Source: Nitrospiraceae bacterium
GTDB taxonomy: Bacteria; Nitrospirota; Thermodesulfovibrionia; UBA6902
DNA length: 53,109 nt
NCBI GenBank assembly: GCA_003599275.1
Contig: QZJG01000016.1
Span: 1-53,109, forward strand
Direction: 5' to 3'
Positions within the stretch are counted from its first letter, which is position 1. The number at the start of each line of letters is the position of its first letter. Positions 42,827 through 51,568 of the stretch are shown here, piece after piece. The position numbers were made by a program, and so were the translations under genes. Below the pieces are notes generated by a model that saw only the letters and a program-made list of their open reading frames with translations, did no database searches and was not told the origin of the DNA.

Positions 42827-44566
42827 ATGAAAAAGAGCGGCGCAGAGATATTAATTGAATGCCTCAAGAGGGAAGGTGTGAAACATGTCTTCGGTTATCC
42901 CGGAGGCGTGGTGCTCAATATATTCGACGTACTTTATGATGAAAAGGATGTACAGCTCATACTCACAAGGCACGAACAGGCTGCAATACACGCAGCGGAC
43001 GGCTATGCAAGGGCGAGCGGGAAAGCAGGTGTCGCCATCGTTACTTCCGGCCCAGGCGCGACCAATACAGTGACCGGCATCGCCACTGCATCGATGGACT
43101 CTATTCCTCTCGTCGTGTTTTCCGGGCAGGTGCCTACCCTTCTGATCGGAAACGACGCGTTCCAGGAAGCCGACATTGTGGGAATAACCAGACCGTGCAC
43201 AAAGCACAACTTCCTCGTTAAAGACGTAAAAGACCTTGCGCAGACCGTGAGAGAGGCATTTCATATCGCCACTACGGGAAGACCCGGGCCGGTGCTCATC
43301 GATCTGCCGAAGGACGTCACGGCAGGGTCGGCTGAATTCGTGTGGCCGGAGGAAGTAAAAATCAGGGGTTATAACCCTACATATCATGGAAACAAATACA
43401 TGATAACCCAGGCCGCCCAGATGATAGCGCATGCAAAGAAACCGGTCATCATGGCGGGCGGCGGCGTGGTCCTGTCAGGGGCCGCAAAAGAACTGAGAGA
43501 TCTTGCGGAGCACGCAAAAATACCGGTCACAATGACGCTGATGGGACTTGGCGGATTTCCGGGAAGCAGTAAGCTTTCCCTGGGAATGTTAGGCATGCAC
43601 GGCACATACTATGCAAACACCGCGGTCCAGAATTCGGACCTTTTAATCGGCATCGGTGTGAGGTTTGACGACCGCGTTACAGGAAGGACAGAGGCATTTG
43701 CGCCTCATGCAAAAATCATTCAGATAGACATCGACCCGACGTCCATCAGAAAGAACGTGCGGGCGGACCTCCCGATTGTCGGAGACGTAAAGAACGTATT
43801 GAAAGACCTGCAAAAGGCGCTTAAGGAATTAAAAGAGCAGCAATGGGGCGCTGTGAGAAACGCCTGGCTGAAGCAGATAGAGCTATGGAAAGAGGAAAGA
43901 CCGCTCTCCTACAGCTTCGATAAAAACGTCATTAAGCCGGAATTTGTAGTGGAGAAGATATACGAAGTAACAAAAGGCGAAGCGATAATCTGCACGGAAG
44001 TAGGACAGAACCAGATGTGGGCCGCGCAATTTTATAAATACGACCACCCGAGGAGATGGCTGTCTTCGGGCGGGCTCGGCACTATGGGATACGGTTTCCC
44101 TGCCGCAATCGGGGCGCAGTTCGCCTGCCCTGACAAAGTGGTATTCGACATCGCAGGCGACGGGAGCATCCAGATGAACATACAGGAGCTGGCTACCGCA
44201 GTCATCAATAAATTGCCTGTTAAAGTGGCCATCCTTAATAATGGTTACCTGGGGATGGTAAGGCAATGGCAGGAACTGTTTTTCAAGGAACGTTATTCAC
44301 ATACACATCTTGACACCGGAAACCCTGATTTCGTCAAGGTTGCCGAGGCCTACGGCGCTGTCGGCTTAAGGGCAACAAAGCCTGAAGAAGTTGAGCCTGT
44401 CATCAGGGAATCCTTAAAGATAAAGAACAAGCCCGTGTTCCTGGACTTTGTTGTGGACTGGAAGGAAAAAGTGTACCCGATGGTACCCGCAGGAGCGTCA
44501 ATAGACGAAATGATCTTCGAGGAGAAAGAAGAGAAAAAGGAGAAGAAGCTGAAGGCAGTGAAATAA
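42827..44566 (+). CDS. ilvB: Acetolactate synthase large subunit
   Basis: A 579-residue ThDP enzyme that makes acetolactate and acetohydroxybutyrate. The catalytic Glu lies just ahead of the TPP/FAD regions: [33 protein letters not shown] and [12 protein letters not shown] are typical. The C-terminal ThDP motif is [16 protein letters not shown] with [16 protein letters not shown]. The ATG at 42827 follows AAAAAAGGA; the upstream in-frame extension is repeat-derived. The last ~20 residues are a Lys/Glu tail. It pairs with the ilvN product 99 bp downstream. Confidence 0.95.
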   Translation: MKKSGAEILIECLKREGVKHVFGYPGGVVLNIFDVLYDEKDVQLILTRHEQAAIHAADGYARASGKAGVAIVTSGPGATNTVTGIATASMDSIPLVVFSGQVPTLLIGNDAFQEADIVGITRPCTKHNFLVKDVKDLAQTVREAFHIATTGRPGPVLIDLPKDVTAGSAEFVWPEEVKIRGYNPTYHGNKYMITQAAQMIAHAKKPVIMAGGGVVLSGAAKELRDLAEHAKIPVTMTLMGLGGFPGSSKLSLGMLGMHGTYYANTAVQNSDLLIGIGVRFDDRVTGRTEAFAPHAKIIQIDIDPTSIRKNVRADLPIVGDVKNVLKDLQKALKELKEQQWGAVRNAWLKQIELWKEERPLSYSFDKNVIKPEFVVEKIYEVTKGEAIICTEVGQNQMWAAQFYKYDHPRRWLSSGGLGTMGYGFPAAIGAQFACPDKVVFDIAGDGSIQMNIQELATAVINKLPVKVAILNNGYLGMVRQWQELFFKERYSHTHLDTGNPDFVKVAEAYGAVGLRATKPEEVEPVIRESLKIKNKPVFLDFVVDWKEKVYPMVPAGASIDEMIFEEKEEKKEKKLKAVK

Positions 44567-44572
44567 TAAAGC

Positions 44573-44650
44573 AAGGTAGTTAGTAGCTAAGGAGGGGACA
44601 AAACTATGGAAACAGCATTCTTTCCCTTAACTACCTGCTACTAACTACTT
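44573..44650. repeat. Inverted heptamer repeat in the ilvB-ilvN spacer
   Basis: AAGGTAGTTAGTAGCTAAGG (44573) faces CCTTAACTACCTGCTACTAA (from 44624). The arms are built from GTAGTTA/TAACTAC-type 7-mers and would form a stem around 30 bases that include a strong AAGGAGGGG. A 12-codon frame starts at 44606. Confidence 0.6.
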
Positions 44651-44665
44651 TTTCGAAGGAGAATT

Positions 44666-45157
44666 ATGAGACATACGATTTCAGTGCTTGTGGAAAATAA
44701 ATTCGGGGTGCTTTCAAGGGTGTCGGGGCTTTTCAGCGGAAGGGGCTACAACATCGAGAGTCTTTCCGTCGGGGAGACCATCGACCCCGCAACTTCTGTC
44801 ATGACCATAGTGACGACCGGTGAAGATCTTGTGGTTGAGCAGATAACCAAACAACTGAACAAGCTCATCGACGTCATCAAGGTCGTCGATTTCATGGAGA
44901 TCGACCATGTCGAAAGGGAAATGGTGCTCGTCAAAGTCTCTCCGAGAAAAGACGACAGAACAGAGGTCCTTCAACTCGCAGAAATTTTCAGGGGAAGAAT
45001 AGTCGATTCAGGGCCCACAACATACACCATAGAAATTACCGGCGATGAAGGCAAGATAAATGCATTTATAGAGCTCATCAAGCCCTTCGGAATAAAAGAG
45101 TTCGTACGCACCGGCAAGGTCGCCATAGGGCGTGAAGGATTAAAGAAGGCGAAGTAA
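44666..45157 (+). CDS. ilvN: Acetolactate synthase small (regulatory) subunit
   Basis: A 163-residue protein with an N-terminal ACT domain ([30 protein letters not shown]) that binds valine for feedback control. The C-terminal domain has [26 protein letters not shown] and [18 protein letters not shown] and activates the large subunit. The ATG follows GAAGGAG. The naming between ilvN and ilvH is a matter of convention; the length fits ilvH/ilvN long forms. Confidence 0.95.
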   Translation: MRHTISVLVENKFGVLSRVSGLFSGRGYNIESLSVGETIDPATSVMTIVTTGEDLVVEQITKQLNKLIDVIKVVDFMEIDHVEREMVLVKVSPRKDDRTEVLQLAEIFRGRIVDSGPTTYTIEITGDEGKINAFIELIKPFGIKEFVRTGKVAIGREGLKKAK

Positions 45158-45251
45158 AAGTAGGCGGCGACAGGGTCGCTGTTTCAAAATTTCTATAATC
45201 GACGAGTTGTTAAATTTTCGGTTAGATAACAATCCTTGTTTTTTAAAATTC

Positions 45252-45279
45252 TTAACTCTTGACTCCTGACACTTAACTC
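45252..45279. repeat. Four tandem heptamers after ilvN
   Basis: TTAACTC, TTGACTC, CTGACAC and TTAACTC, followed by a T-run, lie between convergent ilvN and msrB. Same heptamer family as at 21456. Confidence 0.65.
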
Positions 45280-45350
45280 TTTTTTAGAGGTGTCGTATAG
45301 AAATTCTTCACCAGCCTCCCTTGTCTGTTTGATTTGCTGACATGATGAAG

Positions 45351-45884
45351 TTATTTCCCGAAAAGTTTCAGGTACTCCCCGTATCCCTCTTTTTCAAGGT
45401 CCTCTTTCGGGACAAAACGAAGCGCCGCTGAATTCAAACAGTACCGAAGTCCTGTCGGTGGCGGCCCGTCGTCGAATACATGTCCGAGATGTGAGCCGGC
45501 GTGTTTGCTCCTCACCTCCGTCCTCTTCATAAAAAAGCCCCTGTCTTCACGTGTCACGATATTTCCCGGGGCCAGCGGTTTCGTAAAGCTCGGCCATCCT
45601 GTGCCTGAGTCGTACTTGTCGCGCGAACTGAAAAGAGGCTCGCCTGAAACGATATCGACATAAATGCCTTCCTTCTTATTGTCCCAGTATTCGTTGTCAA
45701 ACGCCGCCTCCGTGCCCTCTTCCTGCGTGACCTCGTACTGCAGCGGTGTCAGGACCTTCTTCAGTTGCTCCTTTGAAGGCTTCAGGAATTTCTTTCCCGC
45801 CTCCGGCTTTGTTTCTGCGTTAATATTTCCATCCATGGCGACAATGCCCGACAAAAGCAACAGCGTTAAAATTATCTTCATCAT
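45351..45884 (-). CDS. msrB: Exported peptide-methionine (R)-S-oxide reductase
   Basis: A 177-residue MsrB with a signal peptide, so it probably repairs oxidised proteins in the periplasm. The core has [59 protein letters not shown] and the catalytic Cys in [11 protein letters not shown]. The four zinc cysteines of many MsrBs are absent, as in the zinc-free subclass. The ATG at 45884 follows AGGGGAG; a TTG two codons upstream is possible. No msrA is nearby. It is transcribed away from ilvC. Confidence 0.95.
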   Translation of the reverse strand: MMKIILTLLLLSGIVAMDGNINAETKPEAGKKFLKPSKEQLKKVLTPLQYEVTQEEGTEAAFDNEYWDNKKEGIYVDIVSGEPLFSSRDKYDSGTGWPSFTKPLAPGNIVTREDRGFFMKRTEVRSKHAGSHLGHVFDDGPPPTGLRYCLNSAALRFVPKEDLEKEGYGEYLKLFGK

Positions 45885-45911
45885 CTGCAAACTCCCCTGC
45901 CCTATAAATGG

Positions 45912-45939
45912 ATTATACCTCTCTTTATAAAGGATGCAA
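45912..45939 (-). promoter_or_regulatory. Predicted sigma-70 promoter of msrB
   Basis: TTGCAT, 16 bases, then a perfect TATAAT on the minus strand, with the start about 20 bases before the msrB ATG. Confidence 0.5.
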
Positions 45940-45949
45940 GCGTTACACT

Positions 45950-45978
45950 TTCAAAAATCCGTTTAAATCTGATATTAT
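45950..45978 (+). promoter_or_regulatory. Predicted sigma-70 promoter of ilvC
   Basis: TTCAAA, 17 bases, TATTAT lies about 55 bases before the ilvC ATG, back to back with the msrB promoter. This would give ilvC and the genes after it a promoter separate from ilvD-ilvB-ilvN. Confidence 0.4.
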
Positions 45979-46008
45979 CACTGAGTCTGTACGAGACGGC
46001 AGTTATAG

Positions 46009-47049
<1,041 letters not shown>

Positions 47050-47052
47050 TAA

Positions 47053-47237
47053 TAGTGAATAGTCATGAGTCGGGAGTTGTCAGAAGAAAAATGGAGATAC
47101 CAGCGTTTGTCATTGCGAGCACCCATAGGGTGCGTGGCAATCTGTTTTCAAGGAAACGAGATTGCTTCGCTTCACTCGCAATGACTATTTTCGGTAAATT
47201 TCCAACTACTGACTACTTACTATTGACTACCTACTAA
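47053..47237. repeat. Compound repeat filling the ilvC-psd spacer
   Basis: Five heptamers at each end (47053-47087 reading RAGTNNN, 47203-47237 reading NNACTAN) are in opposite orientation. Between them is an inverted element (47109-47185) starting GTCATTGCGAGC and ending CACTCGCAATGAC. The whole 185-bp unit is symmetrical like a miniature mobile element but encodes nothing. Confidence 0.7.
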
Positions 47238-47242
47238 TAACC

Positions 47243-47869
47243 ATGTTCCAATTCGCTAAAGAAGGGTATCCGTTCATCCTGATTTTTATTGCCCTCACCG
47301 CTGTCTCCGCGCTTCTCAGGATTCACTGGCTGTCGGCGGTCTTTCTGATTCTCACACTGTTCATGTTCTATTTTTTCAGGGACCCGGAGAGAGTTACGCC
47401 TCCGGACACGAATGCTTTCTATTCTCCGGCGGACGGCAAGGTCATCATTATCGGCGAAGCAGAAGAGAATGAAATACTCAACGAGAAAACATTGAAGATA
47501 AGTATCTTCATGTCGCCGCTGAACGTCCATGTCAACAGGGCGCCGTGCGAAGGGGTTGTCAAAGAAGTCAAATATTTCCCGGGGAAATTTTTTAACGCCG
47601 CCACGGATGAGGCTTCTCTGAGGAATGAACATATTACCATGCTCCTTGAAAGCGCTCATGGGAAAATCGTGGTTAGGCAGATTGCAGGCGCGGTCGCGCG
47701 TCGCGCCGTATGCAGGGCGAAACCCGGCGAGGTCCTCAAACAGGGTCAGAGATACGGTATTATCAAATTCAGTTCGAGACTTGATATCTTCCTGCCATTA
47801 AACACCACAGTTAAGGTAAAATTAGGAGACAAAGTAAAGGCGGGAGAAACGGTCCTGGGTGAAATATGA
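47243..47869 (+). CDS. psd: Phosphatidylserine decarboxylase proenzyme
   Basis: A 208-residue short-type (archaeal/Sinorhizobium-like) PSD that makes phosphatidylethanolamine. Two membrane-seeking segments lie at 10-45, then FFRDPER, SPADGKV, SPLNVHVNRAP and NEHITMLL. The self-cleavage site, usually FGSR (Gly-Ser bond giving pyruvoyl), reads FSSR at 176-179: Ser178 is kept but the Gly is Ser177. Activity is still likely but should be tested. It overlaps pssA by four bases and is placed between ilvC and leuA, a gene order I recall from Geobacter-like genomes. Confidence 0.93.
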   Translation: MFQFAKEGYPFILIFIALTAVSALLRIHWLSAVFLILTLFMFYFFRDPERVTPPDTNAFYSPADGKVIIIGEAEENEILNEKTLKISIFMSPLNVHVNRAPCEGVVKEVKYFPGKFFNAATDEASLRNEHITMLLESAHGKIVVRQIAGAVARRAVCRAKPGEVLKQGQRYGIIKFSSRLDIFLPLNTTVKVKLGDKVKAGETVLGEI

Positions 47870-48588
47870 AAAAAGGCATTTACCTGCTTCCAAATACCTT
47901 GACCCTATGCGGGATGTTTTGCGGATTTTATGCCATCCTCGCAGCATTCAAAGGACACTTCGTCTACGGCGCATGGGCGATATTGATCGCCAACATCTTT
48001 GACGGGCTTGACGGATGGGTCGCTCGGTTGACGAACAGCACGACAAAATTCGGGGTAGAGCTTGATTCCCTTTCCGATCTTGTTGCATTCGGCGTCGCGC
48101 CCGCGGTACTTGTTTACAGTTGGGCATTGCAGCCGTTTGGGCGCGTTGGCTGGGGGGCCGCGTTTCTCTTTGTCATTTGCGGCGCGCTGAGGCTTGCAAG
48201 ATACAACGTGCAGATGGGTACGACGGAAAGCAAGGCGTTTACCGGTCTGCCGATACCCGGCGCAGGCACCGTGGTTGCATCTCTTGTTTTGTTTTACAGC
48301 GAAGTATGGGGAGCTACGGGGGGAAGAAATTATATAATCCTTTTTCTGCCCTTTTTATTGGCGGCGCTTATGGTGAGCACGTTGAGGTTTCACGGACTGA
48401 AAGAAATTAATTTCAGGGAGAGGAAGCCCTTCTGGCTTCTGGTTGTTATTGTAACGGCCCTTGTGCTGATATTCATGTATCCCGAAATAGTGTTATTCCT
48501 CTTTGCCATTATCTATGTAATATGGGGGATCATCGAAGGGACTTATTTGTTTCACAAGAAAAGAAGAATGAGAGAGATACGGCCGTGA
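47866..48588 (+). CDS. pssA: CDP-diacylglycerol-serine O-phosphatidyltransferase
   Basis: A 240-residue polytopic membrane enzyme that makes phosphatidylserine, the substrate of Psd. The CDP-alcohol phosphatidyltransferase motif (DGxxAR-x8-G-x3-D-x3-D) reads DGLDGWVARLTNSTTKFG followed by VELDSLSD. About six to eight membrane helices follow. It overlaps psd (ATGA) and leuA (GTGA) by four bases each, so translation of all three is coupled. Confidence 0.95.
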   Translation: MKKGIYLLPNTLTLCGMFCGFYAILAAFKGHFVYGAWAILIANIFDGLDGWVARLTNSTTKFGVELDSLSDLVAFGVAPAVLVYSWALQPFGRVGWGAAFLFVICGALRLARYNVQMGTTESKAFTGLPIPGAGTVVASLVLFYSEVWGATGGRNYIILFLPFLLAALMVSTLRFHGLKEINFRERKPFWLLVVIVTALVLIFMYPEIVLFLFAIIYVIWGIIEGTYLFHKKRRMREIRP

Positions 48589-50093
48589 GAATAATCAAAA
48601 TTTTCGATACAACATTAAGAGACGGAGAACAGTCGCCGGGCGCCTCAATGAATGTCGGAGAAAAACTCCAGGTTGCAAGGCAGCTTGCGCGTCTCGGAGT
48701 GGACATAATCGAGGCCGGATTTGCCATTGCATCACCGGGGGATTTTGAGGCCATTAAGAGAATCGGCGGGGAAGTTGAAGGTCCGGTCATTTGCAGCCTT
48801 GCCCGTGCAAAGGAAGAAGACATCAAACGCGCGTGGGAGGCCCTGCAAGACGCCCCGCAAAAGAGAATACATACCTTTCATTCCACATCGGACATACATC
48901 TTAAACATCAGTTCCGCGTCAGCCGTGAAGAGGCGTTAAAGAGGTCCGTGGAGATGGTAAAGTTTGCAAAGAGCTTTACAAACGATATTGAATTCTCGCC
49001 TATGGACGCCACGCGTACTGAAATAAATTATCTTTGCGAAGTAGTCGAAGCCGTTATTGAAGCAGGCGCCTTGACCGTCAACATCCCTGATACGGTTGGA
49101 TACAGCATACCCAGTGAATTCGGCGCAATGATAAAAACGCTTTTCGATAAGGTAAGAAACATCGGTAAGGCTGTTATCGCGGTCCACTGCCATAACGACC
49201 TCGGCCTTGCGACATCCAATTCCCTTGCTGCAGTGCTGAACGGCGCCGGACAGATAGAATGCACCATCAACGGCATAGGAGAACGCGCAGGCAACTGTTC
49301 GATGGAGGAAGTGGTGATGGCATTAAGGACAAGGCGCGACGTATTCAATGCGGACACAAATATAAAGACAGAAGAGATAATGCGCTCAAGCAGGCTCGTC
49401 ACAAAAATCACAGGCATGTATGTCCAGCCCAACAAAGCGATTGTCGGCGCGAATGCGTTTGCGCATGAGTCGGGTATACATCAGGACGGGCTGCTGAAAG
49501 AAAAATCCACTTACGAAATTATCAGGCCGGAGACGATCGGCCTTCACAAGACAAAATTCGTACTCGGTAAACACTCCGGCAGGCATGCATTCAGGACGAG
49601 GCTGAATGAACTGGGATATTCTCTGAACGATGATGAAATAAACCATGCCTTTGAGCGCTTTAAAAAATTGGCCGACCAGAAGAAAGAAATCTACGACGAA
49701 GACCTCGAAGCGCTGGTCACCGACGAGTCCACCTCGGCGCCGGAAATATACAGACTTGTTGATTTGAGTGTTTCAGCAGGCATCCATCAGAGACCGACCG
49801 CCGTTATCAAGCTTAAAGTCAATGACGAAATAATCGGGAAGACAGAGCACGGCGACGGGCCTGTCGACGCAGTGTTCAAGGCAATAACTTCAATAACGCG
49901 CACAGGAAGCGTCCTTCAGAAGTATGAGGTAAAAGCAATCACCGGCGGCACTGACGCCCAGGGAGAAGTGGTTTGCTCGCTTAAAGAAGACAGCGCGTCG
50001 GTAAGCGGTCACGGAAGCGACACCGACATCATCATTGCTTCAGCAAAGGCTTACATAAACGCATTGAACAAGCTGGCTGCGAGGAAGAAGTAA
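48585..50093 (+). CDS. leuA: 2-isopropylmalate synthase
   Basis: A 502-residue enzyme for the first step of leucine synthesis. The catalytic domain has FDTTLRDGEQSPGASM, IEAGFAIASPGDFEA, EFSPMDATRTE, HCHNDLGLATSN with the metal ligands and NGIGERAGN. The C-terminal LeuA dimer domain (from about 385) carries the leucine-sensing region. The GTG at 48585, overlapping the pssA stop, gives VRIIKIFDTTLRDGEQ; the in-frame ATG at 48522 lies within pssA and is excluded. Citramalate synthase is the main alternative but the motifs favour LeuA. Confidence 0.94.
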   Translation: MRIIKIFDTTLRDGEQSPGASMNVGEKLQVARQLARLGVDIIEAGFAIASPGDFEAIKRIGGEVEGPVICSLARAKEEDIKRAWEALQDAPQKRIHTFHSTSDIHLKHQFRVSREEALKRSVEMVKFAKSFTNDIEFSPMDATRTEINYLCEVVEAVIEAGALTVNIPDTVGYSIPSEFGAMIKTLFDKVRNIGKAVIAVHCHNDLGLATSNSLAAVLNGAGQIECTINGIGERAGNCSMEEVVMALRTRRDVFNADTNIKTEEIMRSSRLVTKITGMYVQPNKAIVGANAFAHESGIHQDGLLKEKSTYEIIRPETIGLHKTKFVLGKHSGRHAFRTRLNELGYSLNDDEINHAFERFKKLADQKKEIYDEDLEALVTDESTSAPEIYRLVDLSVSAGIHQRPTAVIKLKVNDEIIGKTEHGDGPVDAVFKAITSITRTGSVLQKYEVKAITGGTDAQGEVVCSLKEDSASVSGHGSDTDIIIASAKAYINALNKLAARKK

Positions 50094-50100
50094 TTATTAT

Positions 50101-50985
50101 ATGGTCCAGCGACGGTATTACAATTTCGTCATCTCCGTTGTCCTGTTACTCCTTACATTCTCCTGTGCGCCGAAAGAGGAGATCAAACCTCCTCCAACGC
50201 CCGCTAAAATCGCCGTAGTGTTAGGCGCGGGGGCGTCGAAAGGCTTTGCGCACATCGGTGTTCTCAAAGTACTTGAAGCGAATAAAATCCCGGTCCATAT
50301 GATAGTCGGCACAAGCGCGGGGAGTTTTGTCGGGAGCCTTTATGCATTCGGATACAGCGCATTTCAGCTCCAGGAGATTTCATTTTCAATTGAACGCTCC
50401 GACATTATTGATTTCGGCATCCCCGACAAAGGCTTTATAAAAGGAGACAAGCTTGAAGAATTCATAAATAAAATGACTGACCATACCCTTCTTGAAAATC
50501 TCAGGATACCCTTTTACGCAGTGGCCACAAACATTCAGGACGGCAGTGAGGTCATCTTCAGCAACGGCAGCACCGCGACCGCAGTGAGGGCAAGCTGCTC
50601 AATACCGGGGATTTTCAGACCTGCGAAAATAGGGAACACCCTGTATGCAGACGGCGGCATTGTAAGTCCGGTCGCCGTCGATGCGGCAAAAAAGCGTGGC
50701 GCCGACGTTGTTATCGCCATAGACATTTCATCCGATGTTGACACTTCGCAGCCCGAGGGGACCATCGACATGATATTAAAATCCATAACCATAATGCACT
50801 CCAAGATCGCCGCCTCGCAGCTTTACAAAGCGGATGTGGTGATCAGACCCAAAGTCGGACGCATAGCCTCAGGGGATTTCACAAAAAGACACGAAGCCGT
50901 CCTTGAAGGCGAAAAGGCGGCCACGCTGGCCCTTCCTGAAATTCAGCATATAATCGACGGGCTCAGGCATGACGGGAGATTGTAA
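50101..50985 (+). CDS. Patatin-like phospholipase lipoprotein
   Basis: A 294-residue serine lipid hydrolase. The oxyanion loop is GAGASKGFAHIG, the nucleophile Ser is in VGTSAGSFVG, and the catalytic Asp is in YADGGIVSPVAV: the Ser-Asp dyad of patatins. The signal peptide ends at LLTFSC (Cys22), so it is probably lipid-anchored to a membrane and acts on phospholipid there. It starts seven bases after leuA without a strong ribosome site. Its last 23 bases overlap the convergent small gene. Confidence 0.93.
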   Translation: MVQRRYYNFVISVVLLLLTFSCAPKEEIKPPPTPAKIAVVLGAGASKGFAHIGVLKVLEANKIPVHMIVGTSAGSFVGSLYAFGYSAFQLQEISFSIERSDIIDFGIPDKGFIKGDKLEEFINKMTDHTLLENLRIPFYAVATNIQDGSEVIFSNGSTATAVRASCSIPGIFRPAKIGNTLYADGGIVSPVAVDAAKKRGADVVIAIDISSDVDTSQPEGTIDMILKSITIMHSKIAASQLYKADVVIRPKVGRIASGDFTKRHEAVLEGEKAATLALPEIQHIIDGLRHDGRL

Positions 50986-51319
50986 TCCCGTCGCTGTGAA
51001 GCTCATAAGTCTGATGGGCATTGACCGCCAGATAGAGCCCGATATGTCCCTCTTCAGTAATATTGAAGATTAATGTCTCAGTGGTGAGTACAGAGACTGT
51101 ATATGCCAATTCCTCAAGCTTGCTCCAGAGCGCCTCGAAGGTCCTCTCTTCAATATCATAAAGTTCAAGAATATCGATTATGTCTTCGATGTCCCTGGTG
51201 TTATACGATTCCAGCAATTCCAGTAACACATGTTTGCCTTCTGTCCTTTGCTTTGCATTGTTAATCTGAAATTTAAGCCTCTCCAGGCAAAGCCCGTAAA
51301 TCTTTACATCAGTGCTCAT
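50963..51319 (-). CDS. Conserved-looking 118-residue protein of unknown function, sigma-54 controlled
   Basis: I do not recognise this protein. It is soluble, acidic in its centre (DIEDIIDILELYDIEERTFE) and helical to about residue 75. Then it forms beta strands (ETLIFNITEEGHIGLYLAVN, YELHSDGITISRHA). It has no signal peptide and no catalytic motif. The ATG follows GGGAGG. A near-perfect sigma-54 promoter lies 135 bp upstream and a sigma-54 activator gene is divergent. It may be that activator's target. Its C-terminus overlaps the patatin gene by 23 bp on the other strand. Confidence 0.75.
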   Translation of the reverse strand: MSTDVKIYGLCLERLKFQINNAKQRTEGKHVLLELLESYNTRDIEDIIDILELYDIEERTFEALWSKLEELAYTVSVLTTETLIFNITEEGHIGLYLAVNAHQTYELHSDGITISRHA

Positions 51320-51381
51320 TTCTCAAAACCTCCCTTTCAACTTTATTAATTTTCAGTCCCCCGCAGTCTCTTCTGTTGTTT

Positions 51382-51424
51382 CCCTCCCCTCAACGGTCGG
51401 ACTCGACTAGTACCGAGGGGAGGG
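51382..51424 (-). promoter_or_regulatory. Strong hairpin in the leader of the sigma-54 controlled gene
   Basis: CCCTCCCCTC and GAGGGGAGGG form a perfect 10-bp stem with a 23-base loop, about 60 bases before the start codon at 51319 and within its predicted leader. It could act in attenuation or RNA stability. Confidence 0.5.
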
Positions 51425-51453
51425 GTGAGGAGAATCCTTTTGGTATTACATTG

Positions 51454-51469
51454 AGCAACCTTCATGCCA
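51454..51469 (-). promoter_or_regulatory. Predicted sigma-54 promoter of the 118-residue gene
   Basis: The minus strand reads TGGCATGAAGGTTGCT, one mismatch from TGGCACG-N4-TTGCW, with GG and GC exactly 10 bp apart. It directs transcription toward 51319. The start would lie near 51443, leaving a leader of about 120 bases. Confidence 0.7.
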
Positions 51470-51496
51470 GAATGAAAACCGCTGATAAATAAAGAG

Positions 51497-51534
51497 ACTG
51501 TAATTATTGCCGGAAGATATCTTGTTTATACAGT
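51497..51534. promoter_or_regulatory. Inverted repeat between the activator gene and the sigma-54 promoter
   Basis: ACTGTA (51497) and TACAGT (51529) face each other 32 bp apart, about three helical turns. They lie 30-80 bp upstream of the sigma-54 element, a normal site for an enhancer-binding protein and suited to autoregulation. Confidence 0.35.
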
Positions 51535-51568
51535 AATCAGCATGTATAATTTTTCTACAGGTATACTG

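Noticed and set aside
48522..48584. ATG start for LeuA inside pssA
   Set aside because: The GTG at 48585 gives the standard LeuA N-terminus with a four-base overlap; the extension is pssA sequence.
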